Source of the DNA: Rotaria sordida
Taxonomy: Eukaryota > Rotifera > Eurotatoria > Philodinida > Philodinidae
Reading direction: 5' to 3'
Assembly: GCA_905250125.1 (NCBI GenBank)
Contig: CAJNOL010001163.1
Location: 1 to 64,000 of the forward strand
DNA length: 64,000 nt
Position numbers and translations under genes: made by a program. The notes under the pieces were generated by a model, which saw only the letters and a program-made list of their open reading frames with translations, was not told where the DNA came from and did not search any database. Of the stretch, positions 25,501-36,509 are shown piece by piece. Positions within the stretch are counted from its first letter, which is position 1; every line of letters starts with the position of its first letter.

Positions 25501-28500
25501 ATCTATTGCTAGAAAATCTTAGTAGTAGAGTCTTGTGGGACAGTTGCGAACCCAGAAAAAAATCTAAACAATGTTCTGAATTTATGAAATCCGCATATCA
25601 AAATGTGTCGTAAACTTACAATTTCTTACTTCTAACAAATATTTTAGTATATAAACCCATCACAAAAAAGAAAAAATACTGTAAGATGCCTTTAAAATTG
25701 TTCGTTATTATTTTCTTCATCCTGGGCACATTGTCTAGTTTAATTAGTTTATGGTACACAATAATCAGTATATGTATGGATAAGAGCGACAGCGTTCTTC
25801 AACTGCAATTATACTGCGATTTAATCTCTTTTTTTTCCAAGCTTTGGTAATAAGCAAGTAATGAAAATTTTACGATCGCAGTCATCGATACAAAGGAGAT
25901 CCAAACAGAGACCGTTCCAGACAATAGAGATTTCCTCGTGCCTCAAGGCTACAGCGGATTGAAGTACCCTATCTATGACACAATATAGACATGCAAATCT
26001 TTATTTATTAATGAGAAAATGGATGTTGACGAATTTAAATAGTGGAAAATCAGAAAAGTATCAAAACTATCTTTCTTGAGACCCTAGGAAGAAAACCAGT
26101 ATGTTCATCGTAAATTCTTTGCATCAAAACCTATCGACCTCGAGTTACAGTTTACGATCAGGATTTGCGACTACTGTAGTTAATTAACTAAAATATAAGT
26201 AGCCAGTAACTCTCTAACTCTACGACGAAGAGGTCCAACAATTTCAAGATAGATTTCATAACATAAACTATATCTATGGTGAAGTTTTCAGCAAGATTCG
26301 ACTCCGAAAAATCGTTCCACTGAGATCGGTTTTCTAGAGATCTCCAAGAAGGATTTGTACCATTACGAATCGGTTTTTAAATGCATGTTTTCTATTGGTG
26401 TTATATAAAAAACATATTTTTCTTTAACAAAATGATACCTTTATATTTCTTTTGCGTTACAGGATAAATCAGAAAAAAAAAAGTCATAGACTGGATTCGG
26501 AACATAAAAAAAGACTTTTATCTCTCATAGTTTCTACTTATTAAATAACAAAAAAAAATAAATCGGTACCTGTTTACAACTTTGAATAAAAACAATCATT
26601 TTTGATTTGAGATGATTTTTAATAAATGACCATATTAAGCTTATTTTTTGTGATACTTCACAAACAATATAACTCTAAAAAAGGAAAGACATAAGATTTT
26701 TTCTATTTATTTGAAATGATTTTAATTTTACTTGTGTAAGATTTGTTGGTGTACTTGTATTAGCTTTTTCATGTACAGAAATATAAACTGGTTTTTCTAA
26801 ACTAACTAATGCTAATTCACGAATTGATCTAGAATAAATAAAAAGAAATATATTGATGTCTTATTTATTTTTGTTTACTTTGTTTGTGTAGCAGAAAATA
26901 ATAATGTTTGTCGTTGATTAGGTAAATTAGATATAATTGAACGCATTGTTTCAGCAAAACCCATATCTAATGTACGATCAGCTTCATCAATAACTATTTC
27001 AAATAATTTCTTTTCTTAATTGAGAAATATCAAGAAAATTTATTCTTACTAAGTATTTTTAAATTTTCACATGAAAAATTCCATGTTTCATCAAAATGTT
27101 GTAATAATCGACCAGGTGTACAAACAACAATATTTGTACGATTAATACGGCCTTGTTCATCTTTTAAATCCTTTTTAAAATTAAATAAATAAATAATAAT
27201 AAAAAATTTTTTGTATTAAAAAAAAAAAACAATAAAAGATTTTTACTTTTCCACCAATAATCAATCCAGCAGAAAAATCATGAAATTGACCAATTTTTTT
27301 TAATACTTCAAATGTTTGATATGCAAGTTCACGTGTCGGTGATATAATTAAAATACCAAGACCATCATTAATTGTCCATCGAGCTCGATAGAGACATTCA
27401 AGAACCTATAATATAATTTTTAAAATAATTTTTATTATATGATAAAGCTGTTAACACAATTCTTGTGAGATTAAAATATATAACACGATATAGCTGCTGT
27501 TGCTAATCACAGGTAAATTGTTTTATTCTATCTATTTGCGGACATATTTCTTCATCATCCTCTCCAGAAATTTAATAAGGAAGTAGTTCATATATTATAA
27601 CGAGACGTTATTGATATACAGTCTATGATCGTATATCAACGTCTGTCATGGCCTGTAGGGATGCAAATTTCTAGTCCTACACGATGTACATTTTTCATAT
27701 AGTAGACGGACATATAATTTTCGTTCTCGAAAACGACTTCTTTTTTCGCTCAGCAGTGATTCCATGTCACTCAGAAAATCACTTTTTTAGGAAATAACGC
27801 ATTTTTCGACGAAAAACACCTGAGGGGAATTCTTGCATACCTTGTTTTCGAGAAAACTTCCTGATTAGAAAATATTTTGTATCATACATTATCCGATGTA
27901 GTCTTGCGCGTTTATTCCAAATATATCATATTAACGCTAAGAAGGTGCATGTTTGTTATACTGAGCTTAGTCATGTCGAAAATTAATTGAGAAAAAACTT
28001 ATTTTTTCTGCAAAATCATGCATTCATATCATAAGATGTCTTCCATAATCGATATTAGACGATATGTAGATTTAGCATATCTACTGGGTGTGCGTACCAG
28101 GCAGTTTCATTTTGTCATGGTGATAACACTGGAATGGAACATAATGTTTGGTGTTAAACATCCTACATGTTCGCCTTTTTTGATAATTCATTTTCTTCTT
28201 CATTTATTCAATTATGTCATCATGTGGATCCTCGTCATCTATAGATGAATTTTCATTAAAAACGAATTCTTTTAGTAAAAACAATATCGTTTTCCATTTC
28301 TATGACCTGTTTTCAAGTAAAATAAATTGCTCAATCATGATCGAAATGATTTTCACTTATATAAATAGCAATTTGAAAAAATAACGGGTATGATCTCATA
28401 CTCGACCGAGTTACAAAACATTAATGCACACTGTGCTCGATGCTTCAACATTCTTTTTAGATCGTATTTAACAAAACAATAACATACTGGAATAAGAAAT

Positions 28501-28900
28501 GCAAGAGTTTTTCCTGAGCCAGTCATTGCTGCTCCTAGTATATCATGGCCTTGTAATGCAACTCCAATTGCTTCACGTTGAATGTCAGTTGGATGTATGA
28601 AACCAGCTTTTGCTAGACCTAAAATATATTTAAATTAATTAAAAAGATTAAATAAATTAAATTTATAACCATCAAGAGTTTTTCGACTTAATGGAAAATC
28701 ATTAAAAGTTTGAATAGATCCAGGATCAATCTAAATAAATAATTTTCAATGAAGAAAAAAAAAATTTTTCTTTTAAAATTATCTATAATATATACTTTAT
28801 TATATTGTTGTGTAAGTTGTTGAATTTCTTTGTCAATTTTTTTCCATTGTGGAATACGTGTTGAATAATTTTTTATTTTTATTTTCTGATTTTCAGCCAT
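22509..28900 (-). CDS. DDX10: DEAD-box RNA helicase DDX10 (yeast Dbp4/Hca4)
   Basis: Nucleolar ATP-dependent RNA helicase for 18S rRNA/small-subunit assembly. Helicase motifs occur in order: Q motif [19 protein letters not shown], motif I AMTGSGKT (about 28500-28620), [31 protein letters not shown] (DEAD box split by an intron near 27050), LLFSATQT (about 26900), [24 protein letters not shown] and HRVGRTAR (25060-25260). The DDX10-specific extension follows: [16 protein letters not shown], an Asp run, [20 protein letters not shown], a Glu-rich run and [19 protein letters not shown]. About 16 exons; introns near 23440-24560, 25350-26565 and 27415-28490 exceed 1 kb, and the middle one carries a degenerate coding repeat. 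The ATG directly abuts a TATATAGTTTTTTAG acceptor, 117 bp after the stop of the upstream F-box gene on the same strand. Confidence 0.95.
26210..26395 (-). repeat. Degenerate coding repeat, copy 1 (in a DDX10 intron)
   Basis: Reads NGTNPSW...[31 protein letters not shown] on the minus strand. This parallels NGTNLSLES...FSESDLTENFIIDAVHV VESILKSSDCF encoded at 39132-39383. Nucleotide similarity extends over roughly 180 bp with gaps. Family not recognised; probably a relic of a dispersed element. Confidence 0.45.
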
Positions 28901-29017
28901 CTAAAAAACTATATAAATAATAAAATCATTAACAAAAAATTCTCCTAGAATAATGATAGAAACCAAAAAAAAAGAATGAAAAGAGAAATACACGTATATT
29001 AACAAAAAACAAAACAA

Positions 29018-32000
29018 TTATAACCAGATAGCTATTAATGAAGAATTTAATTCAATAAACATGGAATTTTTTAAATAATCTTCACATTTAAATCGATCAT
29101 TATCAGATAGAATTAACCATGTTTTTATAAAATCAATTCCACCTTGTATTAATATTTGTTCAAAACCTGTTAATGAATCACCATTAATATTAATATAAAT
29201 AAGATTTGTTGAATATTTAAATAAATGAATTAAAATTTCTTTAACTATCATTAATGAACGTTTTTGTGATGAATGAAGTGATATTGTTAAAGATTTAATA
29301 TTTGAAAAAATTCGAAGTATTTTTGGAATATCACGACGAACATCATCTAATGACCATGAATAATCAAGATTTATTTCAAGTTGATATATATTTTTTTGAA
29401 GTATTTGACATAAATTTTGTTGAGGTAAATGAATTATTTCAAATAAATCATCAAAAAATACGCTTAAACGATTGAGATTTGGTGTTACATGTACAAGACG
29501 TTCGAAAAATTCTAAATCATGTTCAGGAAGTGAAAGTAATATTAAATAACGTACATGAGATAATATAGGTAATGTTGATTGAAAAGAATAAGTTGATTGA
29601 ATATCATTCATTGAAATATCTAAAGAAATTATTTATTAATTTTTGTTGAAATAGTTTAATTAAACGTTCAGTTATATTTTATTATGATGATACGTTTTAA
29701 TTCTTAATTATTTAATTAGGATGATCGGAATTAATCATTTTTGGTCGTGATCAGAAAAAATTTTTGACTCTGGCTTTGCACTTAGTAATGCATGTGCTAG
29801 CAAAAAATTCGATATCATTTTCTAGCAGTATCAATGCGCTCGAGACATCTTGCATAACTTCTAATGGCTTTCATCTTGAAGATTTATTACTTTTTCTTAA
29901 TTGAGTAATACTTCGTTTTTTCTGTATGTTTATGTATTCGACAATTCTGTTGTGTACGAAATAAATGATTCATTTTACAATCAAAATTGTAAAAGCAAAT
30001 ACTGAAGTGATCGTTATTCAATAATTTTCTTTCGGTGAACATATCATCGATATATCTAAAATGCAATTATGTGAGTAATTAAGAGTTTATCCGTTCTGTG
30101 GATAAAGTTCTATTTTTCAGTAGTAGCCAACAATTTAAAAAAAAATCAACAGTTCATTATGTCTTGATTCCATAATAGAAAACATTTAAAGATTTATATC
30201 TTCATAAGAACCATTCGATTATCCAACAAAATCTACATATCCTATCAAAAATAACTCGAATGTTTCCTCATATTGATTAATTCGATTCCAATGATTGATT
30301 ATTTTATCTGTAAACTATAATTATATTTACTTTCATTATTTTGATCAGTAATATCTTCTTCTTCATCAGTTCCATAATTTTCTTCATCATCATAAATATC
30401 ATTTAAACAAATTGTATGAACATATGGACAACATTTTATAAATGGTATTATATTAATATCACTTGTTTCACTTAAATCTAATCGTTTAACTTTAGTAAAT
30501 GGTTTTATTTTATCCTTTGATAATAAATTTTCATTTGTACATTTATAAATATCAAAATTTGAAAATGAAAATGGTACTGAATAAATATGAAAATAATCAG
30601 AATCTATATTATCTTCATCAATATGCCAATAACATTGTGTATACCATTTTTTTATTTCTAACCAAAATGGTGTATAAAATGTTGATAATGTTTGTTTTTC
30701 AAATGTTGGTCGAAGAAAACATGCTATAGAAAATTGAAATGAATCAAGTTTATAAACAAGTGTTTGTAAAATATTTCCATCAAAAAATAATCCACATTCA
30801 GTTGTTAAATTAAGTGATAATGATTTTAAATTTGGAAAATATGTTAAAATTTCAAATATATTTTCAAATTTAATTGATAAATCATCAGAACGAAAATGAA
30901 ATTCATAAAGATTTAATAATGATGGAAATGGTATTATTGTATGATCATAAATTGATTTAGCATCAGCAATGTGTACATTTAAATATTCAAGATATGGTTG
31001 ATATTTAAGAAGTAAATGTAAACTATTTAAAGATTGAAGAGGAATTGTTAATCGACGAAGCATATATGAATGTCTAATATTCATAATACTCATTGACTAA
31101 ATAATTTAAAGTAAAAAAAAAACCAAGAGTAAATAAAATCACTCAAAGATTATGTGATGGTTTTTCTTATTAGACAAGATGGATATAATCCTTAAGACAA
31201 ATGATTTATAATAGCATTCATCGTATCATTTAGTAGATGTTTTTCTTTGATGGAAAATAAAAAAGACAATATTATCAATCGAATAAAGATGTACAGGTTT
31301 ATCTGATCCTGCATATCTCAAATGTGACACTGTTTTGCTATTTATTACTTTTAGAGCTTTACAGTTAGAATAGGATTAAAAGAGAGTATTTACTTTTCTA
31401 TTTTATCCTACATGACAGATTTTAATTTTCCGTTAGAAACTATCTCTTTAGTAAAAATGCACAGATGAAATTTCGCTTATTGTAATATTTCATTTTCTAC
31501 AGAATTGAAGCTATTCTAACAAGGGATACACAACTGTTAATCGCCAATCACAGTGATGATAAATAGAACTCAGAAAAACCTTAAAGAATTTTTCCCGTAG
31601 ACCTTCCTTATGGAGTTATGACTGTTTTATCGGTTTTTTGCCTTATGGCAAGGTATTCATAAAAAAAATTAACCCTTTGGGGACGGTTGGCCCCTTAAGG
31701 GGCCATGGCGATTCTCTAGCATCTCAAAACACGCAGATTCCTATATGAGATTAGTTTTTGTGAAAGCATTTATCAGAGAGTTTTTTGGTATAATTTGGAT
31801 TGTAATTAGGTTATTTTATTCAGATATCCAGTAATAGATTATAAGTTCTTTTAGAAAATAGAAACGTTGAATGATTTATGACGAAATATACAGAAAAAAA
31901 AACCCGTCCCCAAAGGGTTAAAAAGGATCGCACCAAAGGTTAATTACATCTTATAAATATGAAATAGTATTAAAAACTTACATCTGAATCATTACTATTT

Positions 32001-32548
32001 GATAATGATAAAAATGATAAATGACTTAAATCAAATATAATTTTTCCAGATAATTCAATTGATTTTAATGTTGGATGATTAAAAAAAAGCATCTGTGCTA
32101 TTTTAAAACCATATAATTCTTGTTGTTTATCAAAATCTAAATCTTCACATTCAATAATTAATTCTTCAACTATTGATTTATTCATTAAATGATTAATAAA
32201 AGTATAAATTTCATTTATATTTAAATGAAATAAACTTAATTTTTTTAAATTTGGTGGTAAAATTTTATCTGTATTATCTAAAAATAATTTTGTTAAACAT
32301 GATACTTGACAATTACTAATTTTTAATGATTCTATTGATGACCATATTGTTGGAAGAATAATACGAAGTAAATAAAGATAATTTTTATAGGAAATTATGG
32401 ATGATAAATGAACATGATGAATAAAATCACTTATTGTTTGATTTAATCGATAATTAAGACCACCAAATGATAAAAGAATATCAATTGGATGTAAATAACG
32501 ACATATTTCAAGAATTATTTCATCTGGAAAACTTATTTCAAATGACAT
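29018..32548 (-). CDS. F-box / leucine-rich family protein 1
   Basis: Three exons, 32548-31982, 31096-30316 and 29619-29018, join in frame to 649 residues. The N-terminus is a degenerate F-box (FPDEIILEICRYLHPIDILL, then LNYRLNQTI), the motif that docks substrate adaptors to SKP1-cullin ubiquitin ligases. The rest is leucine/isoleucine-rich with irregular repeats such as FPNLKSLSLNLTTECGLFF and HVRYLILLSLPEHDLEFFER, suggesting a leucine-rich solenoid. An acidic patch (EENYGTDEEEDITDQNNESK) interrupts it. Intron 1 (885 bp) holds a piggyBac-type MITE; intron 2 is 696 bp. The ATG directly follows TTTTCTTTCAG, a canonical acceptor. The upstream F-box gene ends 84 bp away. Substrates unknown. Confidence 0.8.
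31669..31921. mobile_element. piggyBac-type MITE with TTAA ends
   Basis: Terminal inverted repeats CCCTTTGGGGACGG (31673-31686) and CCGTCCCCAAAGGG (31904-31917) are perfect over 14 bp and flanked on both sides by TTAA (31669-31672, 31918-31921), the piggyBac target duplication. The element is 245 bp, non-coding, and carries a perfect 16-bp palindrome GGCCCCTTAAGGGGCC at 31689-31704. It sits in intron 1 of F-box gene 1. Confidence 0.9.
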
Positions 32549-32632
32549 CTGAAAGAAAATATTATTTATTTATTTATTTATTTAAATTCAAAACCAAAAA
32601 ACAAAAGAAAAATTTTGTATGTCTCTTTTTCT

Positions 32633-35600
32633 TTAAAAACAAAAGTAAATTTGATCATCAGTTTGTTTAACATCAACTTTTTCAAGATCATGTGAATATA
32701 AATAACTAATAAGCCATGACATAAATTCCTTTAAAATAATAACTTCATGAATATGTCCTTCAATAGATAAATTCAGTGTTTTTAATATTGGTGCCATTTT
32801 TTGAAGAATAAGTACTATTAATGTATATAAATCTTTTGGATTTATAAGAGATAATGATAATGATTCAAGATGACAAAAAACTAATGGTAAACGTTCAAAC
32901 ATAGCGAAATTACTTACATCATTAATTGATCTAAATAATAAATACGAACTAAGTATTCAAAATGTTCTTCTTTAAAATGACATGCGAAATGTATTGTTAC
33001 ATTTTATTGATTTTCTAGAAATATTCTTTAGGAATACAATCTCGACATTGTAAAATGGATTTGTGCCAAAGTATCAAAATAATGTGACTGAGTGTTCTAG
33101 CCTTGAATTAGAGTACTGCATGGGCGCATTTTTTTCCATCCGAAACCGGACCGGAACTTTTTTTCCGTACCCAAGTCCGAACCGACCCGGCAACTCCATA
33201 CTCGGATTCGAACCGGACCCGAATAGCACTACTCGGTACCCGCCCGGCAGCCGTTTATAAGTATAACACATCCGGCTACCATTTTCACATACAACTGATT
33301 TCAAACTTTATTTCATGTAGAAAATATACAATCTACTTTAATAAATAAACAACAAAAACACTCATCTGAAATTACGTAAAAGCAAGTGAATCGAGTGATT
33401 CAGAACTCAATTTGTACGGGCGTAAATCATAAGCAAAAATTGACAAACACTCAATACGTTGTACAAATGGAATGCTATTTTCTTTATCATCGTTTATCCG
33501 AACAAAAGTGTTCCATCTCTGTACTATGGCTAATGCGGGTTTAGAACATGTGTTAAACATACGCTGTTCAATATTTTTCTAACATTTTCTTTTTTAGGAG
33601 TATTCATATTGATAATAACTAAAATCAAAACCAGTTAAAACATAATTTTGGATACCTTGATTCTTGAAAAACAACAGAACAAAAACTTTTTCTCATTTCT
33701 ATGATTCACTCTTTGGTAAAAATGATGATTCAATCGGCTTTAATTCTTATCCCAATATATCCATAACAATAAATACCAGTTTGAAATAGTAAAAATATTT
33801 TGAAAAGTTAGGATGTTACTAATTGTCGGTTCGGATCCGGGTTTGGGCTCACATTTGGACCCGAACCGAAAGTTTTTATTTAACCCGACTCCCGAACCGA
33901 TCCAAGAAATTTTACCCGAACCCATGCTCCGGTTCGGTTCGGTTCGGTTTCGGGTACCCGGTCGGGTTGCAGGACTCTACCTTGAATACGAAAAAAAAAA
34001 AGATATGCTCTTAAACCAAGAATGGATCATAAGTTTTTTTTATCGGTTGTTGTCGTGCTAAGTAGATGAAAGATGATTAGAAAACAGTTCTGCCTGAAAA
34101 GGTTCGCCGACTTTTGCTTGAGATTCGAAGCGTTTTCTAGGAACGTCTAATGAAGGCTTTATCAATAATTTCAAGCTTTTGAACTCATTCCGCTAATAAT
34201 TAGAGGGCATGTAAGCTAGTGCAACTTCTAAAGGATCTTTTTTTCTATTAAGATTTGAATGATGCGAAACACTGGGATGTTTCATGTTTTTATAATTTTA
34301 TAAAAATACTGTGCTTTGAAAGATTCATATTTCAATAGAAAAAGAAAGAGTTCTTTTGAGGTTGTACTAGTTTAGATGTTCTCTACTTACGAATAAAATA
34401 TAATCTCAAAAGCTTGAAATTATTGATAAAAATTTCATTCGATTTTCCTAGAAAATGCTCTAAATCTCAACCATTTCAGGAGAAAGTCGATAAAATTTTT
34501 CGGTCAAAGTTGTTTTCTGATCACTTCCCATGCAACTATTATACTAAAAGAAAAACTATTTCTAGAAAAGTGACTGAATACACATGGATTCATCCTTAAT
34601 CATGACAACGACGGAACTAACGAAACTTGATAGACTCGTGTATCTCAATTCATAATAAATTGATCAAATAAGCTTTGTTAGAATGTAGGATAAGCATATA
34701 CTTCAATCAATTAGAAAATAGAGCTCCAAAGAGACTTGTCTCGCTCACCTCTAATCATAACTGACAACAGTCGTCATATGGCGCCTACTAAACGGCGAAA
34801 AAACCATCCAAAAATGACCGTGCTTATTTGATCTGAGGTCGATAGATTGAAACTCGGCTAACTGTATTTTCAACGTTAACTGTTCGATTTTTTTTTCCCT
34901 ATGATGTATTCAAATACACATCTCATGTCATTAAACTATCGAAATTTTTCAAGTAGAAAATGATTTTATTTACGTTATTTTTAAATGTTTAATTAATTTT
35001 GTTAATTGTTGACAAATATGTTGATCAGTTAATGTTTTTGTCATTTGAATTAAATTTAAAAATGAAATTGAAAGTGATTGAAGTTTTGTTGTATAATCAA
35101 GTAAAATAAAACTTGTTGATGGAAAATAATTTCCAATAAATTCAATTGATTCCAATTTTGAAAATATAATCAAATTAGATATATCAACAAATAACGTTCG
35201 TGGTTGTCTTTCATTAAATTGAAATCTTGAAATAAGTTTTAAATTTTTAACATTAGAAAAACATGATTTTGATAATTTTAAATATTCATTAGAATTTGTT
35301 AAAAATAATGAAAGTTCATTTATATTTTCAAATATATTAATATCATTAATAGTTTTTTCAATATATGTATCATAAAGATTAGCATGAATTTTATTATTAA
35401 ATAATGGTAATGAGAATAAATCAATATTTGATGATGATGGATGATGTAAAAATGCAAAATACCAATTATGTGATAAAAAATATATTGTTTCAAATGTTTT
35501 AAGTAATTGAGTACGAAGAATGGGTGTTGATGCATCTTCTTCAGGGAATGTTATATAGAGTTTAAATTTTATTAAACAAGGAAAATATGTTGATAAAACT

Positions 35601-36476
35601 CTTTGCCATTGTCGACCTATAATAAAAAAATTTAATCAAAAAAACAAAAATAAATAAATTATTCAATAATATTTACTTACCATCGGCATAATCAATACCT
35701 ATTGCATTGATATGTAATCGTTTTAAATATGGTAATGAAATTAAGATTAATTGTTCTATTCTACTAAATGGTATGTGACATTCTTTGATAATAAGTGATT
35801 CAAGCGAATGTTTATTTTCTATTTTTGGTAATAATTGTTTTGAATTATATTCATCATTCAATGTAATTGTTAAATGACGAAGTTGAGGTGTATAAATATG
35901 AAGAAAAGATAATAAATCATTAATATGATATTGATTTATTGTTAAATATTTTAAATTTGAATAACATTGATTACCTTCAATTATAATTCGTTTATTAAAA
36001 TTAAGAATACATTTTTCAATTGATGGCATTGATTCTTCAAAATAAAGTTCATTATTAATTAATCCAGTTGATATTTGTAAATTTAAATAGATAAGATTTG
36101 TAAATTTATTTAAATATGGTATTATATATTGTAATGTAGATTTTTTTATATTTGTTATTGTTAAATATTCAAGTGAAATAAAATTTGATAAATGTATATG
36201 ATGAATTAAACGATCAAATACATCTTCACAACGTAATGAAATAATACATTGAGATGCAATAGGAAATAAAGAATAATTATAATAATCAAAAACTTGTTTA
36301 GATATATTTAATAAATCAATACGAAGACGAATAGAAAGAAGTAATCGATTATATCGTGGATTAAGATAAAAAAATATTTCAAAAATATTTACAGTTGGTA
36401 AATATTCAAATATTTCAAGTAATATTTCATTTGGAAGTATATCAAATTTTGATATACTTGTCTGATTGGTAAACAT
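32633..36476 (-). CDS. F-box / leucine-rich family protein 2
   Basis: Exons 36476-35681, 35616-34974 and probably 32930-32633 join in phase to 578 residues. The F-box is at residues 12-50 (DILPNEILLEIFEYLPTVNI, then LNPRYNRLL). The solenoid-like body has LEYLTITNIKKSTLQYII, LKYLTINQYHINDLLSFL and LKRLHINAIG. Exon 2 could end at an in-frame stop (34970). However, an AC|GTAAAT donor just before it matches in phase a downstream acceptor (TATTATTTAG, 32931). The exon beyond reads SINDVSNFAMFERLPLVFCH, a natural leucine-rich continuation. If so, a 2.04-kb intron carries the hAT element and a foldback element. The gene starts 33 bp after the stop of F-box gene 3. Confidence 0.78.
33101..33987. mobile_element. 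Non-autonomous hAT-superfamily element with 8-bp target duplication
   Basis: Identical 8-bp flanks CCTTGAAT (33101-33108 and 33980-33987) bracket an 871-bp element. Its ends form a 12-bp inverted repeat, TAGAGTACTGCA on the left and TGCAGGACTCTA on the right, with one mismatch. Both ends carry many subterminal GGTTCGG/CCGAACC motifs in GC-rich patches (33145-33250, 33823-33965), as hAT transposases typically bind. An 8-bp duplication is diagnostic for hAT. The centre keeps only a transposase-like scrap. Confidence 0.92.
33372..33560 (-). pseudogene. Remnant of a hAT transposase inside the hAT element
   Basis: A 62-residue open stretch containing AYDLRPYKLSSESLDSLAF. This resembles the 'D-L-R-P-x-x-x-V-x-x-x-G-F' block of hAT transposases that follows the N-terminal BED region. 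The catalytic RNase-H residues and dimerisation tail are absent, so the element cannot mobilise itself. Assignment rests on this one block plus its position in a hAT element. Confidence 0.4.
34070..34525. mobile_element. Foldback/MITE-like imperfect inverted repeat
   Basis: A left arm at about 34070-34185 (TTAGAAAACAG ... GTTTTCTAGGAA ... TTTATCAATAATTTCAAGCT) matches the reverse complement of a right arm at about 34405-34525 with scattered mismatches. A spacer of about 220 bp lies between. Non-coding. No target duplication found, so the superfamily is not assigned. It lies in the same intron of F-box gene 2 as the hAT element. Confidence 0.5.
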
Positions 36477-36509
36477 TATTATATAAATCTGTTCTTTTTT
36501 TTTTTTAAT

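Noticed and set aside
28018..28248. 76-residue plus-strand frame in a DDX10 intron.
   Set aside because: Low-complexity hydrophobic peptide without homology cues; no splice or promoter support.
32633..32930. Initially read as an orphan 3' fragment of a fourth F-box gene.
   Set aside because: A donor at 34974 and acceptor at 32931 join it in phase to F-box gene 2, so it is better explained as that gene's last exon.
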